Shown here piece by piece: positions 6,912 through 14,268 of a DNA stretch of 30,763 nucleotides. Each line of letters begins with the position of its first letter. Position 1 is the stretch's first letter. The notes beneath the pieces were generated by a model. That model was not told the DNA's origin, did not search any database, and was given only the letters and a program-made list of their open reading frames with translations. The position numbers and the translations under genes were made by a program. The DNA comes from Chlorobiota bacterium (GTDB lineage: Bacteria > Bacteroidota > Ignavibacteria > Ignavibacteriales > Ignavibacteriaceae): the NCBI GenBank assembly GCA_008363265.1, contig RHKR01000003.1, forward strand, positions 1 through 30,763. The letters are read 5' to 3'.

Positions 6912-9899
6912 CTACTTTTTGGCCGCCGAATCCGGTTTCACGGTATCCGTTGGTGCGGGTTTCCCGTTGAGGATCGCGTTGAACTTGTCACGCTGTTCTT
7001 TCACGTCGGGATTCCCGGGGTAATATTTATCAAGCAGGTCAACAAGTTTCAGAGCCTTCGCTGCCTGTCTGGTTGTCTCGTAATAGTCGAGCAGTATGGT
7101 TACAACCGACACATCCATCGAAAGAATAGCCGGGTTGGTTTCAACGAGATTCATCGCCTCGGGCTCGATACTCTTCATCATTTTGTCGTATGTCGCGTTA
7201 TCACCGAGTCTTCTGTAAAGATTGGCGAGATCAGCACGGTATCTGAAGTCGAGACCGGTTCTTTCAAGCGGCATCACTTCCTGCATTTTGTTGAGTACTT
7301 TGAGGGCTTTCCCGTTGTCCTTCTTCTCCATCATGTAGTAGTTGGAGAGTCTGAGGAAAGCATTCCTGTAGTTCAGGGTCATTCTCTTATGGTTCTCATC
7401 GAGGAATATCGAAGGATCATTGATGCCTCTGAACTTAAGTCCGGGCTTGTAGTCTTTGCTGTAAGCCTCGCCCTTGGCTTCTTCCATGACCTGTTTCCAG
7501 AGTATCTCAGGATTCACACCATCTTTACCGGCAGGTATTTCGAACGGCATCAGCCTGAAAGCCATACCTTCAAGATAGAGGTATTTGCCAAGTCCGATCT
7601 TTGTGTCATCGCTGCAGGTGGTTGAGTAGTAAACGGGTCTGTTCCAGTCGTTGTTCTTAATGATCTCCATAACCACAAAGTCCTGAACGCGGGCATATGT
7701 TTCACCCGATTCGGTAGCCGGGAGTGAAGGAGTCCACGTCAGCTGGGCTTTATAGGCGGAGGAATCAACCAGACCGGCAGAAAGTTTCATGAACTCGTCA
7801 CGTGAGACGTTCATGGTGTAAGTCGGGGCCTGGTAGAGAGTTGGCCTCAATCTGTCGATCTCCGCATCGGTGTAGTTCATTTTAACAACTGGGGTTCCGT
7901 ACGGTTCGAGATTCTTGAGTTGTTTAATGTACCACTCGGTATTGGCGAGTGAGAGGTTCACAATTCTGATATCGCGTCTTACGCCTTCGACATCCTGGAG
8001 ATACCAGAGGGGGAAAGTGTCGTTATCGCCGTTGGTGAAAAGGATGGCGTTCGGTGCACAGCTCTGGAGGAGGTTGTAGGCGTAGTCCCAGGGTATCCAG
8101 TTGTTCGATCTGTCGTGGGTGTAGAGGTTCGCGGAGTACATTCTGACCGGCACAAAGAATATTCCGAGAATGAGCACGGCATAGCCGAGTGCCAAACCGA
8201 GGCTGTTCTGTTTCAGTTTGTCATAAACCAGATGAGCCAGTTCCTTGACACCAATTCCTATCCACAGGGAGAAGACGAAAAACGCCCCGACGTAGAAATA
8301 GTCGCGCTCCCTGGGTTGGGGTTGCTGCTGGTTCTGGTAGTATGCCGTCAGGTAGCCCATGAAAATAAAGAGGATAAAGAACACCATCGCCATTTTCTTG
8401 TCGCGCCGGAAGTGGAAGATCACACCCAGCAGTCCGAGAATGAAGGGGATACCGAAGAGGGAATCCTTAACGTCTCCTTTAAAGTCAATTCCGAAAGGTT
8501 TACCGATCACTTCACCGATCGAGTTGAACGGCGCTATGTTACTTCCGGCATCCTGATCCCACGATTCACGGCCTGCATAGTTCCAGAGGAGGTAACGGGT
8601 CATCATGTGATTCATCTGATACGTGTAGAGGAAGTGAAGGTCGGATGTATAATTTGTGTATATCCCCTGCTGGTGTGGTTCACCCGAAAATCTTCTTTTG
8701 AAGGTTGGGAAGTCGCCGTACTGTTCACGGTTAAGGTATTTCACCAGTTCGGGGAAAGTATCAGGCTCATTCTCATTCATCGGCGGCTGAGCGTTCGAAC
8801 GGATGATCACCTGGGTGTAGGTTGTAAAACCAAGGAAAATAAATATCGCTGCGAGACCTACGAGGTGAAGTGTCGCCTTGTTGTTCTTGTGAGCGTAATA
8901 AACCACCCAACCGAACACTCCGAGGAAGATGGTAACAAACGCGAGCTCACCGGCGAGGCTCTGACCACCAACGGCTGACATGAATGCCGGGAAGTATTTC
9001 ACAACGCCGGGGTAGGTAAGCGCGAGGGCGATACCGCCGACGATGAGCGAGAAGTAGATCGAATTTCTGTTGAGGAGTTTTTTATAGAACGCTCCGATCA
9101 TGGCGGCTGAGATAAGAATGATCAGCACTTTGAAAGTGCCGTCATACGACTTGAACTCATCCGGGGTCGGGGCGGTGGTACTGGTTGCATTCAGCCAGAG
9201 ACCCGCGGCAACGATCAGGATTATAGCCACATGAATCAGAAAATATTTAACTGAAGTGTTGTATTCTTCTTCGTCGTTGAGGTACTTTTTGAAAGCAACG
9301 ATCATAACAACCGGGATCATCGCGAGCACACTCATCAGGTGGATACCTGTCGATAGACCGATCAGATAGCAGATCAGAAGAAGATATTTTTCATTACCAG
9401 GCTCGTCCGCTCTTTCATTCCAGCGCATGATGAGGTACATAATGGCGGCATAAATGAAAGTGGAGGCTGCATAAACCTCAGCCTCAACGCCGTTGAACCA
9501 GAATGTGTCGCTGAAAGAGAATGAAAGGGCACCGATCGCGGCGGCAAGTATGGTTGAGATGGTCTCGAAAAGGTTTTCAGCTCTTTTTCCGCGGTAGTTC
9601 TCGATAACCTTGACGATTATCAGATATAAAAAGAGGATCGAAAGGGCACTCGAAAGTACAGATACCATGTTCACCCTGAATCCGATGTTCTCGGCGAACG
9701 GGATCATCGAAAAGACCCTGCCTATAAGGAGGAAGAACGGGGCTCCCGGAGGATGGGGTACCTGAAGTGAGTAGGAGGCCGCTATAAACTCACCACAGTC
9801 CCAAAAGGAAACTGACGGCTGCACAGTCGATAACAGCACAATGAAAGAGATCAGAAAAACTATTGCCGCGGTCACGCGGTTCATTAGCTTAAAGTCCAT
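6912..9899 (-). CDS. DUF2723 family membrane glycosyltransferase (GT-C, TMEM260-like)
   Basis: This 995-residue protein begins with a transmembrane helix and the family hallmark loop SFWDCGEFIAASYSLQVPHP followed by PGAPFF. The acidic DCGE corresponds to the first extracytoplasmic loop of GT-C enzymes. About a dozen hydrophobic helices fill residues 10-590, including a second cluster around YYQNQQQPQPRERDYFYVGA. The last 400 residues are soluble, with helical TPR-like repeats (about 820-970) and a Lys/Ala/Pro tail. The eukaryotic homologue TMEM260 is a protein O-mannosyltransferase. In Bacteroidota the family is a plausible lipid-linked-sugar-dependent protein glycosyltransferase, but the substrate here is inferred. 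It follows a small charged-protein gene by 20 bases and is probably co-transcribed with it. Confidence 0.92.
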   Translation of the reverse strand: MDFKLMNRVTAAIVFLISFIVLLSTVQPSVSFWDCGEFIAASYSLQVPHPPGAPFFLLIGRVFSMIPFAENIGFRVNMVSVLSSALSILFLYLIIVKVIENYRGKRAENLFETISTILAAAIGALSFSFSDTFWFNGVEAEVYAASTFIYAAIMYLIMRWNERADEPGNEKYLLLICYLIGLSTGIHLMSVLAMIPVVMIVAFKKYLNDEEEYNTSVKYFLIHVAIILIVAAGLWLNATSTTAPTPDEFKSYDGTFKVLIILISAAMIGAFYKKLLNRNSIYFSLIVGGIALALTYPGVVKYFPAFMSAVGGQSLAGELAFVTIFLGVFGWVVYYAHKNNKATLHLVGLAAIFIFLGFTTYTQVIIRSNAQPPMNENEPDTFPELVKYLNREQYGDFPTFKRRFSGEPHQQGIYTNYTSDLHFLYTYQMNHMMTRYLLWNYAGRESWDQDAGSNIAPFNSIGEVIGKPFGIDFKGDVKDSLFGIPFILGLLGVIFHFRRDKKMAMVFFILFIFMGYLTAYYQNQQQPQPRERDYFYVGAFFVFSLWIGIGVKELAHLVYDKLKQNSLGLALGYAVLILGIFFVPVRMYSANLYTHDRSNNWIPWDYAYNLLQSCAPNAILFTNGDNDTFPLWYLQDVEGVRRDIRIVNLSLANTEWYIKQLKNLEPYGTPVVKMNYTDAEIDRLRPTLYQAPTYTMNVSRDEFMKLSAGLVDSSAYKAQLTWTPSLPATESGETYARVQDFVVMEIIKNNDWNRPVYYSTTCSDDTKIGLGKYLYLEGMAFRLMPFEIPAGKDGVNPEILWKQVMEEAKGEAYSKDYKPGLKFRGINDPSIFLDENHKRMTLNYRNAFLRLSNYYMMEKKDNGKALKVLNKMQEVMPLERTGLDFRYRADLANLYRRLGDNATYDKMMKSIEPEAMNLVETNPAILSMDVSVVTILLDYYETTRQAAKALKLVDLLDKYYPGNPDVKEQRDKFNAILNGKPAPTDTVKPDSAAKK

Positions 9900-9919
9900 T
9901 TAATCCTCTATTAATCATT

Positions 9920-10159
9920 CTATTCGTTGATTTCATCCTGCCGTGGTTTGAACAGGGCGTTAAAAGCACTTTTATCCCGTTTAACTTCATGTTTTGCAAC
10001 AAGATCTCTGAGACGTTTCATTGTGAGGGAATCGAACTCTTCCTCGTCCTTGTTCCTCTTTTCAAACATCTTCAGTTCTTCAAGCTCTTTCGGGTCAAGC
10101 TTGCGCCTGAGCTTTCCGAGCTGTTCCAAAAGTTTCCGTTGTTCACGAAGGAGTGACAT
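9920..10159 (-). CDS. small highly charged helical protein, unknown function
   Basis: The product has 79 residues, very rich in Lys, Arg, Glu and Leu, with heptad-like spacing in LLREQRKLLEQLGKLRRKL and again after residue 20, so it is probably a short coiled coil. It has no signal peptide or membrane segment, and I recognise no family. The minus-strand reading is preferred over the opposite-strand frame because the latter encodes an artificial Ser/Arg/Phe-rich product. The gene also sits tightly upstream (20 bases) of the DUF2723 gene on the same strand. It may be a cytoplasmic partner of that enzyme or an unrelated co-transcribed gene. An AT-rich stretch at 10160-10227 probably contains the promoter of the pair. 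Confidence 0.65.
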   Translation of the reverse strand: MSLLREQRKLLEQLGKLRRKLDPKELEELKMFEKRNKDEEEFDSLTMKRLRDLVAKHEVKRDKSAFNALFKPRQDEINE

Positions 10160-10227
10160 AGTGCTTTAAAAAAATTGGTTTAATCTATAAATATAAGGAA
10201 AACAAGAGAGTTAACGAGGTGGAAATT

Positions 10228-11001
10228 TTATTCCGCACCTTTTCCCCTGACCGCCGCTGCAAACAAACTGAACGGGGTGATGTTAGAAAGAGCCACCAGG
10301 AATGAAGTGGCGGCCGGGAACCTGATAACCCTCTTCCCCCGGGCGATACCCCTCATCATTATATCCGCCGCTTTCTCCGCGCTGATCATGAAGGGCATGG
10401 GGAATTTGTTCTTGTCGGTCATCGGTGTTTTCACGAAGCCCGGTTTAACGGTTATAACCTTGAGTCCGAGCGGTTCTGTTTTAACGGCGAGACTCTCAGC
10501 AAAGATGCTCACAGCCGCTTTTGACGCCGAATATGCCGCGCTTTGCGGGTAACCGCGACCATCCGCCAGTGAGGAGACTATTACGAAAGTGCCGCTTCCC
10601 CGCTTAAGAAAGGGTTGAAGCATTGGATGAACAAAGTTCACCACTCCAAAGAAGTTGATTTCCATCGTCTTTCTCGTTGCCTCAGGGTCAAGAACCGTAT
10701 ATTTTTCACCCAGGCTCACCCCGGCGTTAAGGATCAGAATGTCAGGCAGACCGAAGCGGGTTTCAGTCTCTTTCAGCAATGCCTCCACTTCCACACGGTC
10801 TGAAACATCGCATCCTGACACGAGAATATCTTTCCGTCCGGCAAATTTGACGGTGTACTCCTCTATCAGTTCCTTCCGACGGGCAACGAGCACAAGTTTG
10901 CACTCTATCGCAAGCAGTTTTTCGGCGAGTGATCTCCCTATTCCGGTAGACGCGCCTGTGAGTATGATGGTTTTGTTCTTGTAGAAGTTTGGGTCGTGCA
11001 T
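10228..11001 (-). CDS. SDR family NAD(P)-dependent oxidoreductase
   Basis: A 257-residue classical short-chain dehydrogenase. The Rossmann cofactor motif TGASTGIG occupies 15-22, an Arg pair (41-42) after the second strand suggests NADP(H) preference, and NAG is at 92-94. The catalytic set N116, S144, Y157 and K161 (YSASK) is complete. The C-terminal part around KFPMPFMISAEKAADIMMRG resembles membrane-associated DHRS7/3-ketodihydrosphingosine reductase-type SDRs, with a hydrophobic segment near residues 225-245. That makes a lipid ketone substrate plausible but unproven. It is transcribed alone, diverging from the nucleotidyltransferase gene, with an inverted repeat in the shared control region. 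Confidence 0.88.
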   Translation of the reverse strand: MHDPNFYKNKTIILTGASTGIGRSLAEKLLAIECKLVLVARRKELIEEYTVKFAGRKDILVSGCDVSDRVEVEALLKETETRFGLPDILILNAGVSLGEKYTVLDPEATRKTMEINFFGVVNFVHPMLQPFLKRGSGTFVIVSSLADGRGYPQSAAYSASKAAVSIFAESLAVKTEPLGLKVITVKPGFVKTPMTDKNKFPMPFMISAEKAADIMMRGIARGKRVIRFPAATSFLVALSNITPFSLFAAAVRGKGAE

Positions 11002-11004
11002 TTG

Positions 11005-11065
11005 AGTAATCCGCTATTTCTTTTGCGCAAAGTTAATACAGCATCATTTATTAATTTGGATTACT
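11005..11065. promoter_or_regulatory. inverted repeat in the divergent SDR/MNT control region
   Basis: The arms AGTAATCC (11005-11012) and GGATTACT (11058-11065) are perfect reverse complements, 45 bases apart centre to edge, in the 83-base gap between two divergent starts. The left arm lies 4 bases outside the SDR start codon and the right arm 20 bases before the nucleotidyltransferase ATG. This placement suits a regulator that binds both arms, or autoregulation by the MNT/HEPN locus, but eight-base arms can also occur by chance. Confidence 0.35.
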
Positions 11066-11084
11066 AAAAAATGAAATTTCAATT

Positions 11085-11396
11085 ATGATCACAAGAAACG
11101 AAGCGATTAAGCGAATTTCACAGGCAAAACCCCTGTTGCGGAATGAATTTGGTGTCCGCGAAATAGGAATATATGGCTCATTCGCCAGAGACGAGCAAAG
11201 CGAGAGCAGCGATATCGATATACTCGTTGTACTTGAAAAACCTGACTATGGCTTCTATGCAGGGGCACTGATCTATCTTGAAAAACTCCTCGGGATCAAG
11301 GTTGATCTTATCCGCAAACACAGCAGAATGAGAGAATCCTTTCTAAATCGTATCGAGAGGGAGATCATTTATGTGTTATGCGACTCAGGGATCTGA
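11085..11396 (+). CDS. MNT-type nucleotidyltransferase (antitoxin of a HEPN/MNT module)
   Basis: A 103-residue minimal nucleotidyltransferase. The active-site motif GSFARDEQSESSDIDILV (about 31-48) has the GSxxRG/D...DxD arrangement that binds metal and NTP; a third acidic residue lies in KVDLIRK (about 76). In MntA-HepT systems such proteins adenylylate a tyrosine of the HEPN RNase toxin and thereby neutralise it. The C-terminal end (RIEREIIYV) matches the usual family end, but five odd residues (LCDSGI-like) are appended because the reading frame runs into deleted toxin DNA. The partner gene immediately downstream is a fragment, so the protein may now be a solitary relic. It retains a complete active site. 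Confidence 0.82.
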   Translation: MITRNEAIKRISQAKPLLRNEFGVREIGIYGSFARDEQSESSDIDILVVLEKPDYGFYAGALIYLEKLLGIKVDLIRKHSRMRESFLNRIEREIIYVLCDSGI

Positions 11397-11512
11397 TATC
11401 TCATCACTATCAGGATATTGATCATGAGATAATCTTCAGTATTTGCAATGTCGATCTCCTTCCATTAAAGGCCACCCTTACACAGATACTCAGCGATATT
11501 CAGCCTTCCTAA
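11378..11512 (+). pseudogene. C-terminal remnant of a HepT/DUF86-type HEPN toxin
   Basis: A 44-codon frame overlaps the end of the nucleotidyltransferase gene and reads RLRDLISHHYQDIDHEIIF, then ICNVDLLPLKATLTQIL, then stop. It matches the last third of DUF86/HepT toxins, including the RNase motif RX4HXY (R4, H9, Y11) and the IDxEIIF...NDLPxLKxxI helix. Full-length HepT proteins are about 110-140 residues, so roughly the first 75 are missing. Upstream of codon 1 the frame stays open inside the antitoxin gene but no longer resembles HEPN. The simplest reading is a deletion joining the end of the MNT gene (near 11375) to the toxin's 3' third. The fragment keeps the catalytic tyrosine region but lacks the fold needed for activity. 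Confidence 0.72.
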
Positions 11513-11544
11513 AAGCTTTTAATTTGCGTTAAAAATAAAACATT

Positions 11545-11573
11545 TTTGTTTGGTACGAAATTTGTTATATTTT
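11545..11573 (+). promoter_or_regulatory. Bacteroidota-type promoter before the DUF3109-rpoN operon
   Basis: TTTG at 11545-11548 is followed after 17 bases by TATATTTT (11566-11573), close to the -33 TTTG / -7 TAnnTTTG elements of the Bacteroidota housekeeping sigma factor. Transcription would begin near 11578-11581, downstream of the GTG at 11575. This favours the ATG at 11602 as the translation start of the first gene. Confidence 0.5.
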
Positions 11574-11601
11574 CGTGAAAAGAGTTGAAAGTTTTCCGGG
11601 T

Positions 11602-12156
11602 ATGTTCTACCAAATCGATAATGTTTTAGTAAATAAAGATATTTCCACCACCAATTTCGCCTGCGACCTCGACAGGTGCAAGGGGGCGTGCTGTACCTTC
11701 GAGGGTGATTTCGGCGCGCCGCTTCACCACGCAGAGATCGCGATAATGAGAGAGATCGTCCCTCTTATCCTCGATATGATCCCCGAAGAACACCGGAAGA
11801 TCATCGAAAGCGAAGGATTTCATGATGATATCGACGATGAGCTTTTCACCAAAAGCTACAATCGCCGCGCGTGCGTCTTCGTCTATTACGACGGTGATAT
11901 CGCCAAATGTTCGCTCGAAAAAGTTTACTATGAAGGAAAAACCGACTGGAAAAAGCCGATCTCATGCCACCTCTTCCCGATCAGGATATCCAGCTTTGGC
12001 GGCGATATTTTAAGATATGAACGCTTTCCCGACTGCGAGCCCGCCCTCGAAAAGGGAAAACAGGAAAAAACCCGGATGGTAACTTTCCTTGAAGAACCCC
12101 TGACCCGGAAATATGGACAGAAATGGTACAACGCACTGGAAGGCCTGGTTGACTGA
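11602..12156 (+). CDS. DUF3109 family cysteine-cluster protein
   Basis: The product has 184 residues from the ATG at 11602. Its N-terminal block FACDLDRCKGACC, plus Cys residues in RRACVF, DIAKCSLEK, PISCHLFPI and FPDCEPAL, is the full DUF3109 (YkgJ-like zinc- or iron-binding) pattern. The family's biochemical role is not established. An in-frame GTG at 11575 would add nine residues (reading to 11575), but family members begin at the equivalent of MFYQIDN, and a promoter-like -7 box ends two bases before that GTG. The stop overlaps the rpoN start codon by one base (TGATG), so expression of the two genes is coupled. I see no frame damage. Confidence 0.85.
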   Translation: MFYQIDNVLVNKDISTTNFACDLDRCKGACCTFEGDFGAPLHHAEIAIMREIVPLILDMIPEEHRKIIESEGFHDDIDDELFTKSYNRRACVFVYYDGDIAKCSLEKVYYEGKTDWKKPISCHLFPIRISSFGGDILRYERFPDCEPALEKGKQEKTRMVTFLEEPLTRKYGQKWYNALEGLVD

Positions 12157-13583
12157 TGCTCTCGATACAGCAAAAATTAACACAGACACAGAAGCTTACC
12201 CCCCAGCAGATACAATACCAGAAGCTGCTGCAACTCAACAATCTCGCCCTTGAACAGAGGATAAAAGAGGAGCTCGAGCTCAATCCGCTGCTCGAAGAAG
12301 AGATGGACCTTCGTACCGTTGAGAACGAGGATGACAATTATGACGAAGACAGCACTTTTGAAGAGGATACAGAGTTCACCGTAGAAGACTACATGAACGA
12401 TGAGGAATACTTTGATGACCCCTCATATAAAGACCACCGTGAAGAATCATTCCGTCCCGTCGCCCGCTCACGCGAAACATTCTCGGAACATCTTCTCCAG
12501 CAGCTTTATCTTCTTGAGATCACTGAAGAACTTACAATTCTGGGTGAAGAGATAATCGGCAATCTCGATTCCGATGGTTACCTTGGAAGCAGTCTTGAAG
12601 AAATACTTGACGATCTGGAGACATTTCAGCACATCAAAATAGCACGTGAAGAGGCGGAAGCACTGCTTAAAACCATACAGACCCTCGATCCGCCGGGAAT
12701 TGCCTCCCGTGACCTGCGCGAGTGTCTCCTGGCGCAGCTGCACACAATGTCGTATGATCCGTATTATTCATTCCTCGCGGAAAAGCTCCTGAATGAACAT
12801 TATGAAGCTTTTCTTAAGAAGCATTACACAAAGATCCGGGAGTCGATGGACCTGAGTGAGGAGACCTTCCACTCTGTTATCCAGCTGATCACAAAACTGA
12901 ATCCCAAGCCGGGCTTCGGAAAAGTGGATAACTACGAGCTCAACCAGATCACACCTGACTTCATTCTCGAGGAGGTTGACGGAGGGTTCAGGATCACGCT
13001 CAACGACCGTTCTCTTCCCACTGTGACGCTTTCAAAAACATATCTCGACATGTTTGCCGAGAACAAAGCGCACCGGAACACCTCTGAAAGGGAAAAGCAG
13101 ACATACAAGTTTCTCCGGGAAAAGTTTGAGTCGGCCCGCTGGTTTCTCGCCTGCATCGAACAGAGAAGGGATACCATGCTGAAGGTGATGCAGTCGATCG
13201 CGGAGTTTCAGCAGGATTTCTTCAGGAAAGGGATGCTTAAGCCCCTACGCTACAAGGATGTGGCGGCAGATATCAATATGGATATCTCGACCATCAGCAG
13301 GGTGGTTAACGGGAAATTTGTTCAGAGCCGGCAGGGTATTCACGAACTGAAGTATTTCTTCTCAGAAGGCATCATGAACGATGAAGGAGAGGAAATTTCC
13401 AACAAAGAGATCAAGGAGAGGATAAAGAACCTGATCGAGGCTGAGGATAAAAGCAATCCACTCAGTGACGACAAGATCGCCGAACTCCTAAAGAATGACG
13501 GTCTTCAGATCGCCAGACGTACCGTTACAAAGTATCGTGAAGCCATGAAGGTCCCTGTTGCCCGTTTCAGAAAACAGGCATGA
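12156..13583 (+). CDS. rpoN: RNA polymerase sigma-54 factor
   Basis: A 475-residue sigma-54 directing RNA polymerase to -24/-12 promoters that need an ATP-driven enhancer-binding protein. Region I, Gln/Leu-rich and activator-interacting, covers about 1-50 (LTPQQIQYQKLLQLNNLALE). A very acidic region II spans about 47-95. The core-binding domain covers about 105-300. A helix-turn-helix near 364-400 contains DISTISRVVNGKFVQSRQGI, and the RpoN box ARRTVTKYRE sits at 453-462, close to the consensus ARRTVAKYRE. Length is normal. The gene overlaps DUF3109 by one base and the methyltransferase gene by four (ATGA). No bacterial enhancer-binding protein is encoded in the window, so its regulon must be controlled from elsewhere. 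Confidence 0.96.
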   Translation: MLSIQQKLTQTQKLTPQQIQYQKLLQLNNLALEQRIKEELELNPLLEEEMDLRTVENEDDNYDEDSTFEEDTEFTVEDYMNDEEYFDDPSYKDHREESFRPVARSRETFSEHLLQQLYLLEITEELTILGEEIIGNLDSDGYLGSSLEEILDDLETFQHIKIAREEAEALLKTIQTLDPPGIASRDLRECLLAQLHTMSYDPYYSFLAEKLLNEHYEAFLKKHYTKIRESMDLSEETFHSVIQLITKLNPKPGFGKVDNYELNQITPDFILEEVDGGFRITLNDRSLPTVTLSKTYLDMFAENKAHRNTSEREKQTYKFLREKFESARWFLACIEQRRDTMLKVMQSIAEFQQDFFRKGMLKPLRYKDVAADINMDISTISRVVNGKFVQSRQGIHELKYFFSEGIMNDEGEEISNKEIKERIKNLIEAEDKSNPLSDDKIAELLKNDGLQIARRTVTKYREAMKVPVARFRKQA

Positions 13584-14224
13584 GCTGGCTTTATGACCTC
13601 GCGCTTACCGCGCTTTACTTCACCGGGTTCGCTGTAATTCACACAATCACGGCCTCAAAATGGCTGAAAAGGCTTGCAGCTGTTTCATTCCCCGGCTTTA
13701 TGCCCTGGTACAGGTTGTCATATAATATTATATCCCTGGTAACCCTATATATTTTCTACGATCTTTCACCCAAAAACGGATATACGATCTATGATCTCCC
13801 GACACCGGTTGATCTGGTGTTCGCCGGGCTGCAATTCCTTTGTTTTATGGGGATGGGTTGGGTCTTCAGGTATATTTCAGGCAGGGAGTTCATGGGGATG
13901 GCACAGCCTTTCCGGGCGATGAAAGGGAACTACCGGCCGCTGCAGGATCTCGATGAGATCGCCCCCCTCAGGATAGAGGGCCCCTACCGCTTCAGCCGGC
14001 ATCCGCTTTATCTTTTTTGCATTCTCTTCCTCGCGCTTCGCCCGCAGATGCAGGTAGACTACCTATTCCTCGTCATCTTAATAACCGCGTATTTCTACAT
14101 CGGCTCCATCTTTGAAGAGCGCAAACTCGTCGGGGAATACGGCGAAACATACCTCAACTACCAGAAAAGTGTAGGGAGGATCTTTCCCAAGGTATCAGGC
14201 AGGTTTGTTAAGGCTGAAGGCTGA
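13580..14224 (+). CDS. isoprenylcysteine methyltransferase (ICMT)/PEMT-like integral membrane methyltransferase
   Basis: A 214-residue protein with about five hydrophobic segments (near 1-25, 45-65, 78-105 and 140-175). The C-terminal SAM-binding signature of the ICMT/phospholipid-methyltransferase superfamily is present: EGPYRFSRHPLYL, then FEERKLVGEYGETYLNYQ, then GRIFP. Bacterial relatives include methanethiol S-methyltransferases (MddA), NnrU-like proteins and lipid N-methyltransferases. The early HTITASKWLK segment is compatible with the first two, but the substrate cannot be fixed. The ATG overlaps the rpoN stop by four bases, which suggests translational coupling and the same transcript. 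Its stop codon lies inside the left arm of a large hairpin shared with the convergent zinc-ribbon gene. Confidence 0.82.
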   Translation: MSWLYDLALTALYFTGFAVIHTITASKWLKRLAAVSFPGFMPWYRLSYNIISLVTLYIFYDLSPKNGYTIYDLPTPVDLVFAGLQFLCFMGMGWVFRYISGREFMGMAQPFRAMKGNYRPLQDLDEIAPLRIEGPYRFSRHPLYLFCILFLALRPQMQVDYLFLVILITAYFYIGSIFEERKLVGEYGETYLNYQKSVGRIFPKVSGRFVKAEG

Positions 14225-14256
14225 GGGATGATGGCTGAAATTCAGCCTTCAGCCTT
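14210..14256. terminator. bidirectional terminator with nested palindromes
   Basis: AAGGCTGAAGGCTGA (14210-14224) pairs perfectly with TCAGCCTTCAGCCTT (14242-14256), a 15-bp stem with a 17-base loop. Inside it, GGCTGAA and TTCAGCC (14233-14247) form a second palindrome that shares the right arm, so two folds compete. The element lies between convergent genes and overlaps the methyltransferase stop. U-runs on both sides are weak, so termination strength is uncertain. Confidence 0.55.
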
Positions 14257-14268
14257 CAACCCTCATCC

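Noticed and set aside
8115..8978. Long plus-strand open frame (287 codons) opposite the DUF2723 gene
   Set aside because: It is antisense to a well-conserved membrane protein; its product is a composition artefact rich in Val, His and Glu with no domain.
9927..10169. Plus-strand 80-residue frame rich in Ser and Arg
   Set aside because: It mirrors the minus-strand coiled-coil gene, which is co-oriented with and close to DUF2723; the plus-strand product is low-complexity.
11071..11088. Five-codon frame overlapping the nucleotidyltransferase start
   Set aside because: Too short to call; likely chance in an AT-rich leader.
11511..11520. AAAAGCTTTT palindrome before the DUF3109 promoter
   Set aside because: A 10-base A/T-rich palindrome is expected by chance and has no loop or U-run to act as terminator.
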